Below are positions 35,346-45,094 of a stretch of DNA of 64,000 nt, piece after piece (the stretch's first letter is position 1; the number at the start of each line of letters is the position of its first letter). Source of the stretch: CAWARU01 sp963805795 (GTDB taxonomy: Bacteria; Pseudomonadota; Gammaproteobacteria; UBA6186; Azoamicaceae); contig CAWDVG010000001.1 of assembly GCA_963805795.1 (NCBI GenBank), positions 744,001 to 808,000 on the forward strand. Reading direction: 5' to 3'. The position numbers were made by a program, and so were the translations under genes. A model generated the notes under the pieces. It had not been told where the DNA came from, ran no database searches, and saw only the letters and a list, made by a program, of their open reading frames with translations.

Positions 35346-36977
35346 CCCAAATGTAAAAGTATACATTTTAAGTCCTGGTTCTGAAGTAATGATCTCAAGT
35401 ATATTGTCTGAAGCATGGTCCATTTCAACCATTGTGTATAATTTAGAATTTAATATTGGTTTCTCATTTTTAATTTCTTTACCATTCAATAATATTCTTA
35501 TCATAATTGGCTTTTCTCCCATTACACCCATCACAGCAAAAACTCTTTTTGCGTAAAAACGAATTTTGATGGCAGCATTCCTTTCCGAAGAAATGATTTC
35601 TTGAGGCTCAATTATCCAATTGCCTTTCAATGCCCATTCATTTAATGCTAAACTTTGAGGGAAAGAATAAAGCCTTTTTAGATCTTTACTGGTTCCCTCA
35701 GGACTTCTGAAAGATTGGCCTCTTTCATATCCTAAATAGGTTTCTGGTGTTTCTTTTTCTAAGTTTGTCTCTTTATTTTCTGTAGTTGGCATCGGGGTTT
35801 TGATACCTAATAAATAACGTATATTATTTTCAGTAGTATCATAATTACCCTCACCAAAATGCTCATAAACTACATTTCCGCTTTTATCAATTAAATAATG
35901 CGCAGGCCAATAAAGATTATGATAATTTTGCCAGGTTCCAAATTGGTTGTCAAGTGCAATGGGATATTTAATGTCATCATTTTTTGCAGCCATATTAACA
36001 TTATTGTAATCTTTTTCAAAATCAAATTCAGGACTATGAACACCTATAATGACAAATCCTTGATCATGATATTTTTGGTGCCAATCTTTTAAGTAGGGTA
36101 ATGTTCGAATGCAATTAATGCAAGAATAAGCCCAAAAATCGATAAGAACCACCTTTCCTTTTAGTTCTTCCAATGTTAAAGGTGGGCTATTTATCCAGGC
36201 GGTGATGTCTTTCAACTCAGGTGCTTTATAAGGGGATTTCAATCCTTTTTGCAAGTGATTTCCCAAAGATTTCTCTTTTGTTTCACCTGTTACTTGCGGC
36301 ATGCTTATGTTTGCGTAGAAAGCATTTCCATAAATCATCCAAAATATGCTTAAAATAATAATCAGACCCAAAATCTTACGAATGAGGATGGCATGTTTTT
36401 GAAAGAATGAAAATTGCGTCATAATTTTATTGCCAAATAACACAATAATCAACATAGGAATAGACGAACCCAGTGCAAAAAATAATATCGTGAGAAAACT
36501 GCTAATAGTGGATTTTTGAAGAATAATTTGAACAATCACAGTAGCCAAAATGGGTCCTGCACAAGGTGTCCAGATCAAACCCAAAAGGCAGCCAAATAAT
36601 ATTCCACCCCAAAATCCGCTTTTTTCCCGATGTCCGTTTAATCGCGATCCCAGATTGACTAGACCCTCAGTCCAAAGACTCAATTTGTCCGAAAGAAAGT
36701 TGGACATCATGATGAGACCCAAAATGATCAAAATCCCAAAAGAAACATTTCGGATCCAATTTAAATTAATACCAGATATTTCAACGAGTTCTTTTGAAAA
36801 AAAGGTAAAAAGCGCAAAACTTAAAACAAAACCTAGAATAATGCCATAGGGGTGCCTTTTTCCACTTGGCAATGAGGCAGATAAAATAATGGGTAATATA
36901 GGTAAAATGCAAGGTGAGATAATTAAAGCAAGACCTTCTAAAAAAGCAAGACTTATATTAATATAATCAATCTCCAT
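35340..36977 (-). CDS. DipZ-like fusion: CcdA membrane domain plus thioredoxin-like domain
   Basis: About 545 residues. Start at 36977 (MEIDYINISLAF) follows GGAATG; an ATG 9 bases earlier is possible. Residues ~1-230 are a CcdA/DsbD-type six-helix domain with the redox cysteines in IISPCILPILP and IWTPCAGPIL. Residues ~255-395 are a TlpA-like thioredoxin domain with active site FWAYSCINCIRTLPYL (CINC). The last ~130 residues are a beta-rich domain seen in DipZ proteins. It would carry electrons from the cytoplasm to periplasmic disulfides. The gene end overlaps the AbiE remnant. Confidence 0.9.
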   Translation of the reverse strand: MEIDYINISLAFLEGLALIISPCILPILPIILSASLPSGKRHPYGIILGFVLSFALFTFFSKELVEISGINLNWIRNVSFGILIILGLIMMSNFLSDKLSLWTEGLVNLGSRLNGHREKSGFWGGILFGCLLGLIWTPCAGPILATVIVQIILQKSTISSFLTILFFALGSSIPMLIIVLFGNKIMTQFSFFQKHAILIRKILGLIIILSIFWMIYGNAFYANISMPQVTGETKEKSLGNHLQKGLKSPYKAPELKDITAWINSPPLTLEELKGKVVLIDFWAYSCINCIRTLPYLKDWHQKYHDQGFVIIGVHSPEFDFEKDYNNVNMAAKNDDIKYPIALDNQFGTWQNYHNLYWPAHYLIDKSGNVVYEHFGEGNYDTTENNIRYLLGIKTPMPTTENKETNLEKETPETYLGYERGQSFRSPEGTSKDLKRLYSFPQSLALNEWALKGNWIIEPQEIISSERNAAIKIRFYAKRVFAVMGVMGEKPIMIRILLNGKEIKNEKPILNSKLYTMVEMDHASDNILEIITSEPGLKMYTFTFGN

Positions 36978-37042
36978 AAGTTTCATTCCAATCCGTATGT
37001 AATCAGAAGGCTGTGCATTTCAGTAGTATAGCAAAGAGTTGT

Positions 37043-37177
37043 TATATATACCCAAAGCATTTCAAGTTGCGACAATGCGCCTGTGAAGGTTTGCAGCGCG
37101 GCGTACAAATTAGTATCCTCGCTACGAACCGAAGCTTCCAACGCAGTCGCAGCTTGAAAGACGAAGGGCATATATAA
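37043..37177. mobile_element. MITE-like element, copy A
   Basis: About 135 bp. Outer arms TATATATACCC and GGGCATATATA enclose inner inverted repeats TTTCAAGTTGCGAC (37060-37073) and GTCGCAGCTTGAAA (37146-37159), with one mismatch. The centre (GCGCCTGTGAAGG...TACAAATTA.TATCCTC) is shared with copy B in the opposite orientation. There is no coding capacity of its own. It lies between the dipZ-like gene and the XRE regulator. Confidence 0.65.
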
Positions 37178-37439
37178 GGCTAAGGCATTTTTCACATACT
37201 GTTGGACAGCGACAGCAACTTCATAATCATCTATATACAGCCCATCTATACAGTATTGGAAGTGACTGTTTTCGATTGGAATTTGCTGGTGGAACGTGTT
37301 TATTAAAAACTGCATCCACCGATTGCTGAATACAGTTAAATAGCACATTATGTATAATTACAAAATTATGTATTGATAAAATAAATGTCGAAGTTTTTAC
37401 TTGATATTCCTCCTAGAATAGATTAGATTATCTCGGGAA

Positions 37440-37955
37440 ATGATTAATTTAAGAAAGAATTTACGTATGTATACTAAACTGCAAAGTAATATTAAAGATA
37501 AACTAGCTGCTAAAAATATCTCAGTTAGCGAACTTGAAAGAAGGGCTGGCCTAAAACAGAGTGCTATTCATAATATTTTACATGGGCGGTCCAAAAACCC
37601 TAGCATTGATACCATTAGAGGTATTGCACAGGAATTAAATTGCAGCATTGAGGAATTAATTGGGGAAGAGTCAATCTCCAATTTACAGCAAATTTCGAAA
37701 TCGCATGACTTGGATTTATTAGGTTCTGATCCAGTTGAAGTTCAAGAGGATACCCACTGGAATGCAGAATTATTTATTAGTGCTATTCAGGTGATTAATT
37801 CCATTATTGAAAGAAATAATCTTAAACTCCCCAGAAAGCAAATTCTGGCTTCTGTGGACGAAGTTTATAAATATTCAATTGGCATATCGGAAGATATTGA
37901 TAAACGCTTTGCAGAATGGATTATCCAAAAGCTAGTATTTGAAAAGAGGCAATAA
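37440..37955 (+). CDS. XRE-family transcriptional regulator
   Basis: 171 residues (162 if ATG 37467 is used; neither start has a strong ribosome site). The helix-turn-helix is clear: KLAAKNISVSELERRAGLKQSAIHNILHGRSKNPSIDTIRGIAQELNCSIEELIG, a Cro/CI-type domain. The remaining ~90 residues (HWNAELFISAIQVINSIIERNNLKLPRKQILASVDEVYKYS) are helical and may bind a ligand or dimerise. The target is unknown; it may control the convergent symporter gene or itself. Confidence 0.88.
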   Translation: MINLRKNLRMYTKLQSNIKDKLAAKNISVSELERRAGLKQSAIHNILHGRSKNPSIDTIRGIAQELNCSIEELIGEESISNLQQISKSHDLDLLGSDPVEVQEDTHWNAELFISAIQVINSIIERNNLKLPRKQILASVDEVYKYSIGISEDIDKRFAEWIIQKLVFEKRQ

Positions 37956-37961
37956 AAGGGG

Positions 37962-39398
37962 TTAAGTCTCGGTTTTTAACAATAAATTTAGTTTATTCAT
38001 TTTTTGACTTTCCTTCCTGGCTTTATTCGAAGAATAATGGTAGACAATGAAAGTAATCATGTTAACAATAATGCCTAAAAGAGTTCCTACCAGGGTGCCA
38101 TCCACCATATCGATAGTCGAAGAATGATGAATGAAATTCCAAATGGCAACCACCGAAACACCGGTGATGGTAGAAACAAGAAAAGCTTTATAATTGGATT
38201 TAACACCAAAAATGGCGGCAATGAAAGGAGTAATAATAAATGGCGTCCAAAATTGATAAGAATAAAGTAATATATCAATGGAGCTGGATAAGGTTAAACT
38301 AATACCAATAGCCACTGCTCCGATAATAACTGTTAATAAGCGAATAACAATAAATTCACGGTTCTTATTTTTACCGATCACATTCAGTGGGGAAAGAATA
38401 TCATTGGAACAGGCGATAGCGATGCTATTTAATAAAGAATCTGCGGAAGACATAATAACCGCAAGCATCGCTGCAATGGCTAACCCTTTCAGTCCTGCTG
38501 GCATCACTGTTTGGATAACGTAAGGTAGCGCAAAAGTTGAGGATAATTTGGGCTCTAAAATAAAAGCCACTATGCCAATAAAACCAATCATAGTAAAAAA
38601 GAAAACCGAAAAAATTGCGCTAGAAAAAGTGCCTAGTTTTGTTGCTTGGGTCGTTTTACCAATGAGTAGGCGTTGAATATAGGGCGGAATTAAAGTTTCG
38701 CCTAGAAAGAAGCTTGTGAAAAGAATTGCCGTAGTCTTAATATCTAATGTACCAGTGAGTGAAAGATGGGTTTCTGGTAAAGTATTGAGGAATTGTTCTA
38801 AACCACCAATTTCGTATATACCAAAGATTAATACTAAAGGTAATATAAGAGTAAAGATACTAAAATGAAGGATATCCACTGTCACTACAGATTTCAACCC
38901 ACCGAGAGTCGAATAGATAATAACGATACTAGCGGCAAGCAAAGCGCCTACAGCAGGAGGGGGACCCAGAAAAATATGTATTAAAGTGCCACAGGCTGAG
39001 ACTTGTGCGCCAATAATGCCTCCGCAAACTAAAACAGAAGCAAAACCCGTAATGATCTTTGCACGTTTACCAAAAGATTGCTCCATAATATCCCCTGCAG
39101 TGACTACGGAACGAAAAGCTTGCATGCGGGGCGCAATAATGAGGGCAATGAGTACTTCTTTAAGGCTAAAACCAGCAATAATCGCGATATAAATAATGCC
39201 AAATAAGAAGGTTTTCTCAGCAAGGCCTAATGTAAAACCACCCCCGATAAAGGATGCAGAGATAGCAATAAAAACTATCCCAGCAGAATATTGCCTTCCA
39301 CCGGTTTTATAGTCTTCAAAGGAGGTACTTTTGCTGACCCAAACGCCTAATAGGAGAGCAACAAAAAGATAACCAAAAACAATAATAATATCTAACAT
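37962..39398 (-). CDS. sodium:solute symporter (SSS family)
   Basis: 478 residues with about 13 hydrophobic helices. The family signature regions are visible: FEDYKTGGRQYSAGIVFIAISASFIGGGFTLG, ITGFASVLVCGGIIGAQVSACG and GLAIAAMLAVIMSSADSLLNSIAIACSNDI (the Na+-binding Ser region). It takes up a small solute with Na+; the Arg/Lys pattern does not settle whether proline, pantothenate or another substrate. The gene ends 6 bp from the XRE gene's stop, converging. Confidence 0.9.
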   Translation of the reverse strand: MLDIIIVFGYLFVALLLGVWVSKSTSFEDYKTGGRQYSAGIVFIAISASFIGGGFTLGLAEKTFLFGIIYIAIIAGFSLKEVLIALIIAPRMQAFRSVVTAGDIMEQSFGKRAKIITGFASVLVCGGIIGAQVSACGTLIHIFLGPPPAVGALLAASIVIIYSTLGGLKSVVTVDILHFSIFTLILPLVLIFGIYEIGGLEQFLNTLPETHLSLTGTLDIKTTAILFTSFFLGETLIPPYIQRLLIGKTTQATKLGTFSSAIFSVFFFTMIGFIGIVAFILEPKLSSTFALPYVIQTVMPAGLKGLAIAAMLAVIMSSADSLLNSIAIACSNDILSPLNVIGKNKNREFIVIRLLTVIIGAVAIGISLTLSSSIDILLYSYQFWTPFIITPFIAAIFGVKSNYKAFLVSTITGVSVVAIWNFIHHSSTIDMVDGTLVGTLLGIIVNMITFIVYHYSSNKARKESQKMNKLNLLLKTET

Positions 39399-39442
39399 AG
39401 CTTAAACTCTAATATTATATGCATATACTCAAAAAATGTTTG

Positions 39443-39574
39443 TATACACCCTTCGCCTTTCAAGCTGCAACTATGTTATTGCTCAGCTTATAGCAAGAGG
39501 ATATTAATTTGTAGGCCGCACTGCAAGCCTTCACAGGCGCCTTATCGCAACCTGAAATATTTTTGGTATAGTTA
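39443..39574. mobile_element. MITE-like element, copy B (opposite orientation)
   Basis: The reverse complement of this stretch matches copy A over about 130 bp, with the same ends (TTTCAGGTTGCGAT and GTTGCAGCTTGAAA) and centre. It fills most of the 39399-39733 spacer; the rest shows only a possible third partial copy (39657-39705). Confidence 0.65.
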
Positions 39575-39733
39575 CAAAAAACATAAAAACTAACTTGCAT
39601 ATTATAACGTTTTTTCTTAATCTGTATCTAGTTTTTATCAAATTTTTTATCGAACAGTAAGTATCTTCGCTACAAACCAGGCGGGCATCAAAGTCGCGCT
39701 AGAGAAGAGGCAGCCAAAGAATGGTGAATATAA

Positions 39734-41350
39734 ATGATACAATTTATTAATATTAAGTTTTTTAACTGGAGAGCCAAAAAAATCTCGCCTCTATCACTCT
39801 CGAGTGAATATTTTATTTATTCCTTATTAATTTTATCAAGCATTTTTATTGTGTCAGTTTTCTTATATTGTTATAGCTATAGCTTGTATGTACAAGAAAA
39901 ACAGGAAGAATTACAACAAGCTTCAGAGAATATACATCGGCTTGTTTTTCAGGTCATGGAAAAGAATCAAGACTTAATACAAAACTTTAATCACATTAAA
40001 GAAGGTTCAACTGCCGCAGTCTCTTTGACAGCTCTGCAAAAAAATACCAATGAACAGATTAATAAACTCAGTGAAACTTCAAATATTCATTTCATGGTGG
40101 TCAATGAGCAGTGCCATAGCTTATTTCAATCTGGACTAGAAGTGGAACCCAAATTAAAACAAGAATACTGTCAGAGAATTTTTTGGAAGTCTTCCAAAAA
40201 TAATGCGGAATCCTTATTAAGGCCCTATGGCGAAACCAATGAAGGATATTTATTTCATAAAAGGGTTAAAAATCATCCTGAGTTTACAATTATTACTCGT
40301 TTCGATAAAGCGAAATTAGAAAAAGACTTACATCGACAATTTTTTCCGCGTGTTTGTGAATTGCTCTTGATGGGGTTATTTTGCCTTATCATACTTTATT
40401 TCTTCCGGCGAAAAATTATTATGCCCATCTCAATTCTATCTGACCATGCGATACAAATTTCTAAAGGGAAAACCAACAAGAAAATACCCAGGCAAAATTC
40501 GATTGAACTATTTAATTTGGCAAAAGCTTTGTTACTCGTGAAACGCTACATTAAACGCAATGAACTTTATCGAGAAAAATTGGAAAGGATTAATGAGATA
40601 GTAAAGACCTCGGCAGAAGCCAGAGAAGATTTTGTGAAAAGCCTGAACAAGGAATTTCTTCATTCTCTTAAGGATATCTTAATTTGTACAGAATTATTAT
40701 TAAGAGAAACAGAACAAAATGTTACCAAAGAAGAAAGGGCGGTCAGCTTAAAATGCATTGACAAAATTCGCGAAGCAGTACGGAATATTAAATCAAAAAC
40801 CTCGAATACCCTAAATTTAAGTTGTTACTCCTTTAACAATGTTGTCAATGAAGCGATACAGATTAATTTAAAAGCGAGTTTTGCCAGAAAGATCACAATT
40901 AATGCAAATCTGAGTGATTATTTACCCATATTATATGGGGATGTATTAAAAATTAAACAAATTATTGTTCATTTGCTTTCTCAGTCTATTGAAAATTCAA
41001 CAGAGGGTCAAGAGATAGTACTGACCACCACCTATTTGTCGCAAGATAATCATGGGGCAGTGCAATTAATGATAAAAGATTTTGGTTTTGGTTTAAGTGA
41101 TAGTGAGCTACAAAGAATGCAAAAAAATATTGGTTGGATCACTGAAGATACTTTGTTTAGTAATATGGATAATTCTTTAATAGAGAAAGTAATGGCACAA
41201 CATGACGCCAGTATTTTTATTGAAAACAAATTACATGAAGGTCGTACTATCTTCTTAACTTTCCCCATTCAAAAAGAATATGAACATAAAATAGGGACTG
41301 ATTCCAATACAAAATCGAGTAATGTGTTTTATTTTCCCAATTTAAACTAA
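39734..41350 (+). CDS. membrane histidine-kinase-like protein lacking catalytic residues
   Basis: 538 residues. Two membrane helices (~25-52 and ~205-225) enclose a ~150-residue extracytoplasmic sensor domain. A HAMP-like segment follows (FRRKIIMPISILSDHAIQISKG). The dimerisation helix reads DFVKSLNKEFLHSLKDILICTELLL; Lys stands where the phosphorylated His of SHELRTPL should be. In the ATPase domain the N-box is HLLSQSIENS instead of NLLSNAIKFT. DFGFG is kept, but the later GLGL box is lost (DNSLIEKVM). It probably cannot autophosphorylate. No response regulator lies nearby. Confidence 0.8.
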   Translation: MIQFINIKFFNWRAKKISPLSLSSEYFIYSLLILSSIFIVSVFLYCYSYSLYVQEKQEELQQASENIHRLVFQVMEKNQDLIQNFNHIKEGSTAAVSLTALQKNTNEQINKLSETSNIHFMVVNEQCHSLFQSGLEVEPKLKQEYCQRIFWKSSKNNAESLLRPYGETNEGYLFHKRVKNHPEFTIITRFDKAKLEKDLHRQFFPRVCELLLMGLFCLIILYFFRRKIIMPISILSDHAIQISKGKTNKKIPRQNSIELFNLAKALLLVKRYIKRNELYREKLERINEIVKTSAEAREDFVKSLNKEFLHSLKDILICTELLLRETEQNVTKEERAVSLKCIDKIREAVRNIKSKTSNTLNLSCYSFNNVVNEAIQINLKASFARKITINANLSDYLPILYGDVLKIKQIIVHLLSQSIENSTEGQEIVLTTTYLSQDNHGAVQLMIKDFGFGLSDSELQRMQKNIGWITEDTLFSNMDNSLIEKVMAQHDASIFIENKLHEGRTIFLTFPIQKEYEHKIGTDSNTKSSNVFYFPNLN

Positions 41351-41499
41351 GGCCTTTTGATAATCAAACTAATTAATTCAAATAACAAAATAAAAACAAG
41401 TATATTTACAAAAAAACATAATAGCTATTGTATTTATACAAAGAATGGTTTATTGTCGTTTCTTGAATGAAAAATCATTATTGAGTAGGAGTGTTAACT

Positions 41500-43314
41500 A
41501 TGTCCTTTATATTTCGTGGTGGCAAAGTCATTTTACAAAAAATTAGACAAACAGCGAGTCGATATCCTAAAACAGTCGCAACGGCAGCAGTAGCAACAAC
41601 CGCAACAACCGCAGTCTTTGCAAGAAAACTTCAATTCTTAAATAACCAAACAATTCAAGGCCAAGATGAGTTTTCTAACCACATTCGTGCACAACATAAG
41701 AAGTATCTATTGAGTGGTATGGCCGAACCTTTTATCAGCCAAGATAAAGAACTCATGGATCTATTCCAAAATCATTTTTCTTCTTTAAACCATTTACTTC
41801 CTAGGGATCCTAAGCAGTTCGCTGAAAAAGCCGCTTTAAAAGCGTCGGTCAAAATTAGACCTCTTAGCGAATGCCCTGTCAAGCTCAAAGAAAATCAAGA
41901 TACAGTCATTGCAGTGGGGGGACATCCTGCCTTAACGAGTTTGGTTGGATTAACAACCGAAGGTCTCAAACAAATCTATATTAATGATGAACGGCTTTGG
42001 CCGATTGCTAATGGATCTGCCTGGCATATAGAAGAAGATGCAGATGCAGAAGCTCCAACCACGTATCGACCGAGCCAATTTATTCCGATACAAATTGCGC
42101 GTGCTATTTGGCCTAAACGCGAACATAGTTATCAGCACATTGAAGCCAGTGGTCAATTTCCATGGCGTACCTTAGATTGGGTAGGTTTTATTACAAATCC
42201 TAAACAATGGTTACCCTCGCTTAGAGTCGCTTGGGCTTTTCAAAAGAAAACAGCTGCCAGTCAAGCAGTCAGAGAAGCTGAATTAATGGCAGTTGCAGAG
42301 CAATGTGCTCTGAATGAACCTGTATATAAAGAATTAAATGCTAGGTTCGGTGACAAATTATTATTATCGGGAAGTGGTGGCACTATTGTAGCAAGAACCG
42401 AGCAAGAAGTTGCGGATCTACGTACTCAAGAACTAAACTTGGTAAAGGAAAATCGAAAGCTGGTTTTTCTTTCAAAAGAAGAAATGGCTAAACGAGGTTA
42501 TCCTTTGCAAGGTTTAGCTTTTGCTGAAAAAACTCATGATAGAGTATTATCTCCAGAATCGAAAAAGATGATGGCAGACTATATTAAAAAAACAGGTGGA
42601 GAAGTGATTGATGGTACCGTAAAAACAATTTATGCTGATAAAGCGAGCAATAATAATACAATTCATGCTGAGATGGCAGGACATACACAAGCCATTGTGC
42701 ATTATCAAACTCGTGACGGCAAAGATCATTACACTGCTGGCCAATTAATATTGTCCCTAGGTAAGCAAGAAATTCTGGATCATAATGATAAAACCTTGTT
42801 CGATGTTATCAGTGCAACAGGTTCTTCGGGCCTAGCAGCCGTTTTTACTAAACCGGGGGTTAGCTTACCAAGAGCCGCTGTTTTTGGTGGAACAAATCAT
42901 GTCATTACTGTCTCTGAATCACCCATCAAAGTAAAGTATGAAAACCAAGAACGATTAATGTATGTCGTTCGCTTTACTGCTGGGGCCTGTGTGGGGCCAG
43001 CGGATCGGGGTAGAGAAGCCACACATCACGACGCTAGCATCAGTCTGGGGTTAGTGAGTAGTCTCAGGCATGTTTACCGGGATGATTGTTTGATAAAACC
43101 TTTAACAGTTTATGGTTGCAATCGAGTGGTCAGTCAATATGGTCAGGGACATTGCAATGAGACTTACAAGGGGGTTCGCGTTCTATTTGGCTTTGGTGGT
43201 GGTGGCTTAACGCGCGCACCTGATTTAGTGGCCAGTGGTCGAATTCTAGTAAAAAAACCGAATGCCGTTACCGCACCTCTAACTGCAGCGGCAGGGACTC
43301 AATTTAAATTTTAA
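41500..43314 (+). CDS. FAD-dependent oxidoreductase-like protein
   Basis: About 604 residues; ATG 41500 follows GGAG. A Thr/Ala-rich stretch (TVATAAVATTATTAV) near the N-terminus could be a membrane anchor. VIAVGGHPALTSLVGLTTEGLKQIYINDE looks like a degenerate dinucleotide-binding strand-loop-helix. SKKMMADYIKKTGGEVIDGTVKTIYAD and the C-terminal RVLFGFGGGGLTRAPDLVASGRIL fit the DAO-type FAD fold, where the last Gly-rich segment closes over the flavin. The match is weak and the substrate unknown. The Tpx fusion gene follows after 35 bp, so the two are probably co-transcribed. Confidence 0.6.
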   Translation: MSFIFRGGKVILQKIRQTASRYPKTVATAAVATTATTAVFARKLQFLNNQTIQGQDEFSNHIRAQHKKYLLSGMAEPFISQDKELMDLFQNHFSSLNHLLPRDPKQFAEKAALKASVKIRPLSECPVKLKENQDTVIAVGGHPALTSLVGLTTEGLKQIYINDERLWPIANGSAWHIEEDADAEAPTTYRPSQFIPIQIARAIWPKREHSYQHIEASGQFPWRTLDWVGFITNPKQWLPSLRVAWAFQKKTAASQAVREAELMAVAEQCALNEPVYKELNARFGDKLLLSGSGGTIVARTEQEVADLRTQELNLVKENRKLVFLSKEEMAKRGYPLQGLAFAEKTHDRVLSPESKKMMADYIKKTGGEVIDGTVKTIYADKASNNNTIHAEMAGHTQAIVHYQTRDGKDHYTAGQLILSLGKQEILDHNDKTLFDVISATGSSGLAAVFTKPGVSLPRAAVFGGTNHVITVSESPIKVKYENQERLMYVVRFTAGACVGPADRGREATHHDASISLGLVSSLRHVYRDDCLIKPLTVYGCNRVVSQYGQGHCNETYKGVRVLFGFGGGGLTRAPDLVASGRILVKKPNAVTAPLTAAAGTQFKF

Positions 43315-43349
43315 TTTGTGCAATATGAGATATTTATAGGAGAATCAGC

Positions 43350-45053
43350 ATGAAAATTACGAGACGAGGCGTAGAAATGAATACAGTAGGTGAATTGCCA
43401 GCAGTGGGCAGCCAAGCACCTGCTTTAACAGAACTAAGAGATAAGGAAGGTAAAATTGTGCAAGAAGTCAATTTTGCTGGTAAATATCGAGTATTAAATA
43501 TCTTTCCCTCTATTGATACGCCGACTTGTGCAAAGACTGTGAGGGAATTTAATCAAAGAGCAGCTCAATTGTCTAATACCGTAGTCCTTTGTATTTCGAA
43601 AGATCTACCAACAGCGCATCGAAAATTTTGTGCGGCAGAAGGAATAATAAATGTTGAATCGCTTTCGGCCTATCATAATAGTTGCCACTTTGGCGATGAA
43701 TTCGGGGTGCGGATAGTAGACGGGATAACGACTGCAACGATGGCTGCAGCTGGAACTGAAAATGCTGAGACTCTTGAGCAAGCATTTAAAGACTTATTTG
43801 CTAGAGCATTAATCGTTGAAGATCCTGATGGCAATGTAATTTATAGCGAGCTGGTAACCGAATTAGCGAATCAGCCTAACTATGAAAATGCCTTGGCAAC
43901 CATTGGAACGGACCGTAAGAAAAAAATATCAGCGGCTAGTGCTCAAAATAGCAGTGGAACTAAAGCTGATGCTACTACTACAATAACTGTTACAGCAGTC
44001 GCTACTAAAGATACTAAGGACACCAAAGATAAAAAAGATGCTAATGATAGCGTAGGTGATAAAACTGCTAAAGATGTACTTGCTTTGCAACAGAAGAACA
44101 CAGCAAATATGGATTACAGAACTGTTTTAGGTGATTTAATGCTGGCGGGCTGGAAAAAATATAAGCCCGCACAAACTCAAGATAAGCATCTTTTTATTCG
44201 AACAGTTTCCTGTTTGGATGAAGATCTAACAGCGGATCCTAATTTCTTAGAAAAATTTGATAAAGAATGTCATGACAATTCGACGTATGGTTTGTGTGTA
44301 TCTAAAGATTTGCCACCTGCAATAGCTAGACTGACTGTAGGAAAAAAACTAAACCATGTAACGGTTGCATCTGCTTATCAAAGAGACAATGTTTTTGCCA
44401 AACTATTCGCCGTAGATTCCAATGATTTTTTTGTATCTTGTCTCAAGGTGATAGACCCCACGGGGAAACCATTATCTGCGGTTGCAGCGAAAGTCACTGC
44501 AGCTCCAGTTCCAGCAGCAGCTGTAATTGCCACAGCAACTGCTGCTCCTAAAGCACCAGACGCTGCTGCGAAATCTACAGCCTCAAATACTGCAGTTACG
44601 CTAACCTTTAGCTCAGCTGGACAGGCGAGTGCAAATTCAAACGCTGCAATCCTTAAATGTCGCATTGAGCATGATAAATCGCCTTCCCCCATCGAGGTAA
44701 GTGGCATGCAGGTTATAAAAGTATCAGATGATTACAAAGTCATGAAATACTTTATGGATGCGCATTATAATATGGAAAAGCATGGTGTTGTGCATATTGT
44801 TATGCAAGATAATAATGAAGATGGACATGTATGGTTAAATGAGGAGGGACCCTGTGTTATGCAGGAACGTCTCTACCTAAAATTAGTTGAGAAATATAAC
44901 AATACCAAGATTAATGATAGTATTGTAAAAAGAGCTGAGGAAATTGCTGCAAAACTAGAAGCTGAAAGAGCGAACATTGGATTTGGCAACTATCAGAAAA
45001 GAGAAGTTCTTAGGTGGCCTATGGATAAGATCCCACCAGAATACCAGGCCTAA
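43350..45053 (+). CDS. thiol peroxidase (Tpx) fusion with a degenerate second Tpx domain
   Basis: 567 residues; AGGAG precedes the ATG. Residues ~1-185 are a complete Tpx: FPSIDTPTCAKTVREF with peroxidatic Cys60, and RKFCAAEG with resolving Cys94, almost the positions in E. coli Tpx. After a Thr/Ala/Asp/Lys linker, residues ~255-375 repeat the fold (YGLCVSKDLPPAIARL, HVTVASAYQRDNVFAKLFAV, CLKVIDPTGKPL). Both catalytic Cys positions have become Thr. An Ala/Pro linker leads to an unrecognised C-terminal domain (~430-567). It probably reduces lipid or hydrogen peroxides with only the first domain; the others may bind partners. Confidence 0.88.
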   Translation: MKITRRGVEMNTVGELPAVGSQAPALTELRDKEGKIVQEVNFAGKYRVLNIFPSIDTPTCAKTVREFNQRAAQLSNTVVLCISKDLPTAHRKFCAAEGIINVESLSAYHNSCHFGDEFGVRIVDGITTATMAAAGTENAETLEQAFKDLFARALIVEDPDGNVIYSELVTELANQPNYENALATIGTDRKKKISAASAQNSSGTKADATTTITVTAVATKDTKDTKDKKDANDSVGDKTAKDVLALQQKNTANMDYRTVLGDLMLAGWKKYKPAQTQDKHLFIRTVSCLDEDLTADPNFLEKFDKECHDNSTYGLCVSKDLPPAIARLTVGKKLNHVTVASAYQRDNVFAKLFAVDSNDFFVSCLKVIDPTGKPLSAVAAKVTAAPVPAAAVIATATAAPKAPDAAAKSTASNTAVTLTFSSAGQASANSNAAILKCRIEHDKSPSPIEVSGMQVIKVSDDYKVMKYFMDAHYNMEKHGVVHIVMQDNNEDGHVWLNEEGPCVMQERLYLKLVEKYNNTKINDSIVKRAEEIAAKLEAERANIGFGNYQKREVLRWPMDKIPPEYQA

Positions 45054-45094
45054 CTATTTCTGTTAAATCTTCAAGTCATTAGGGAAGAGGGATT

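Noticed and set aside
36983..37348. 121-codon minus-strand frame touching the dipZ-like start
   Set aside because: About half of it is the antisense of the MITE-like element, there is no ribosome site, and the rest matches nothing. The ATGA overlap appears coincidental because a better dipZ start lies 9 bases inside.
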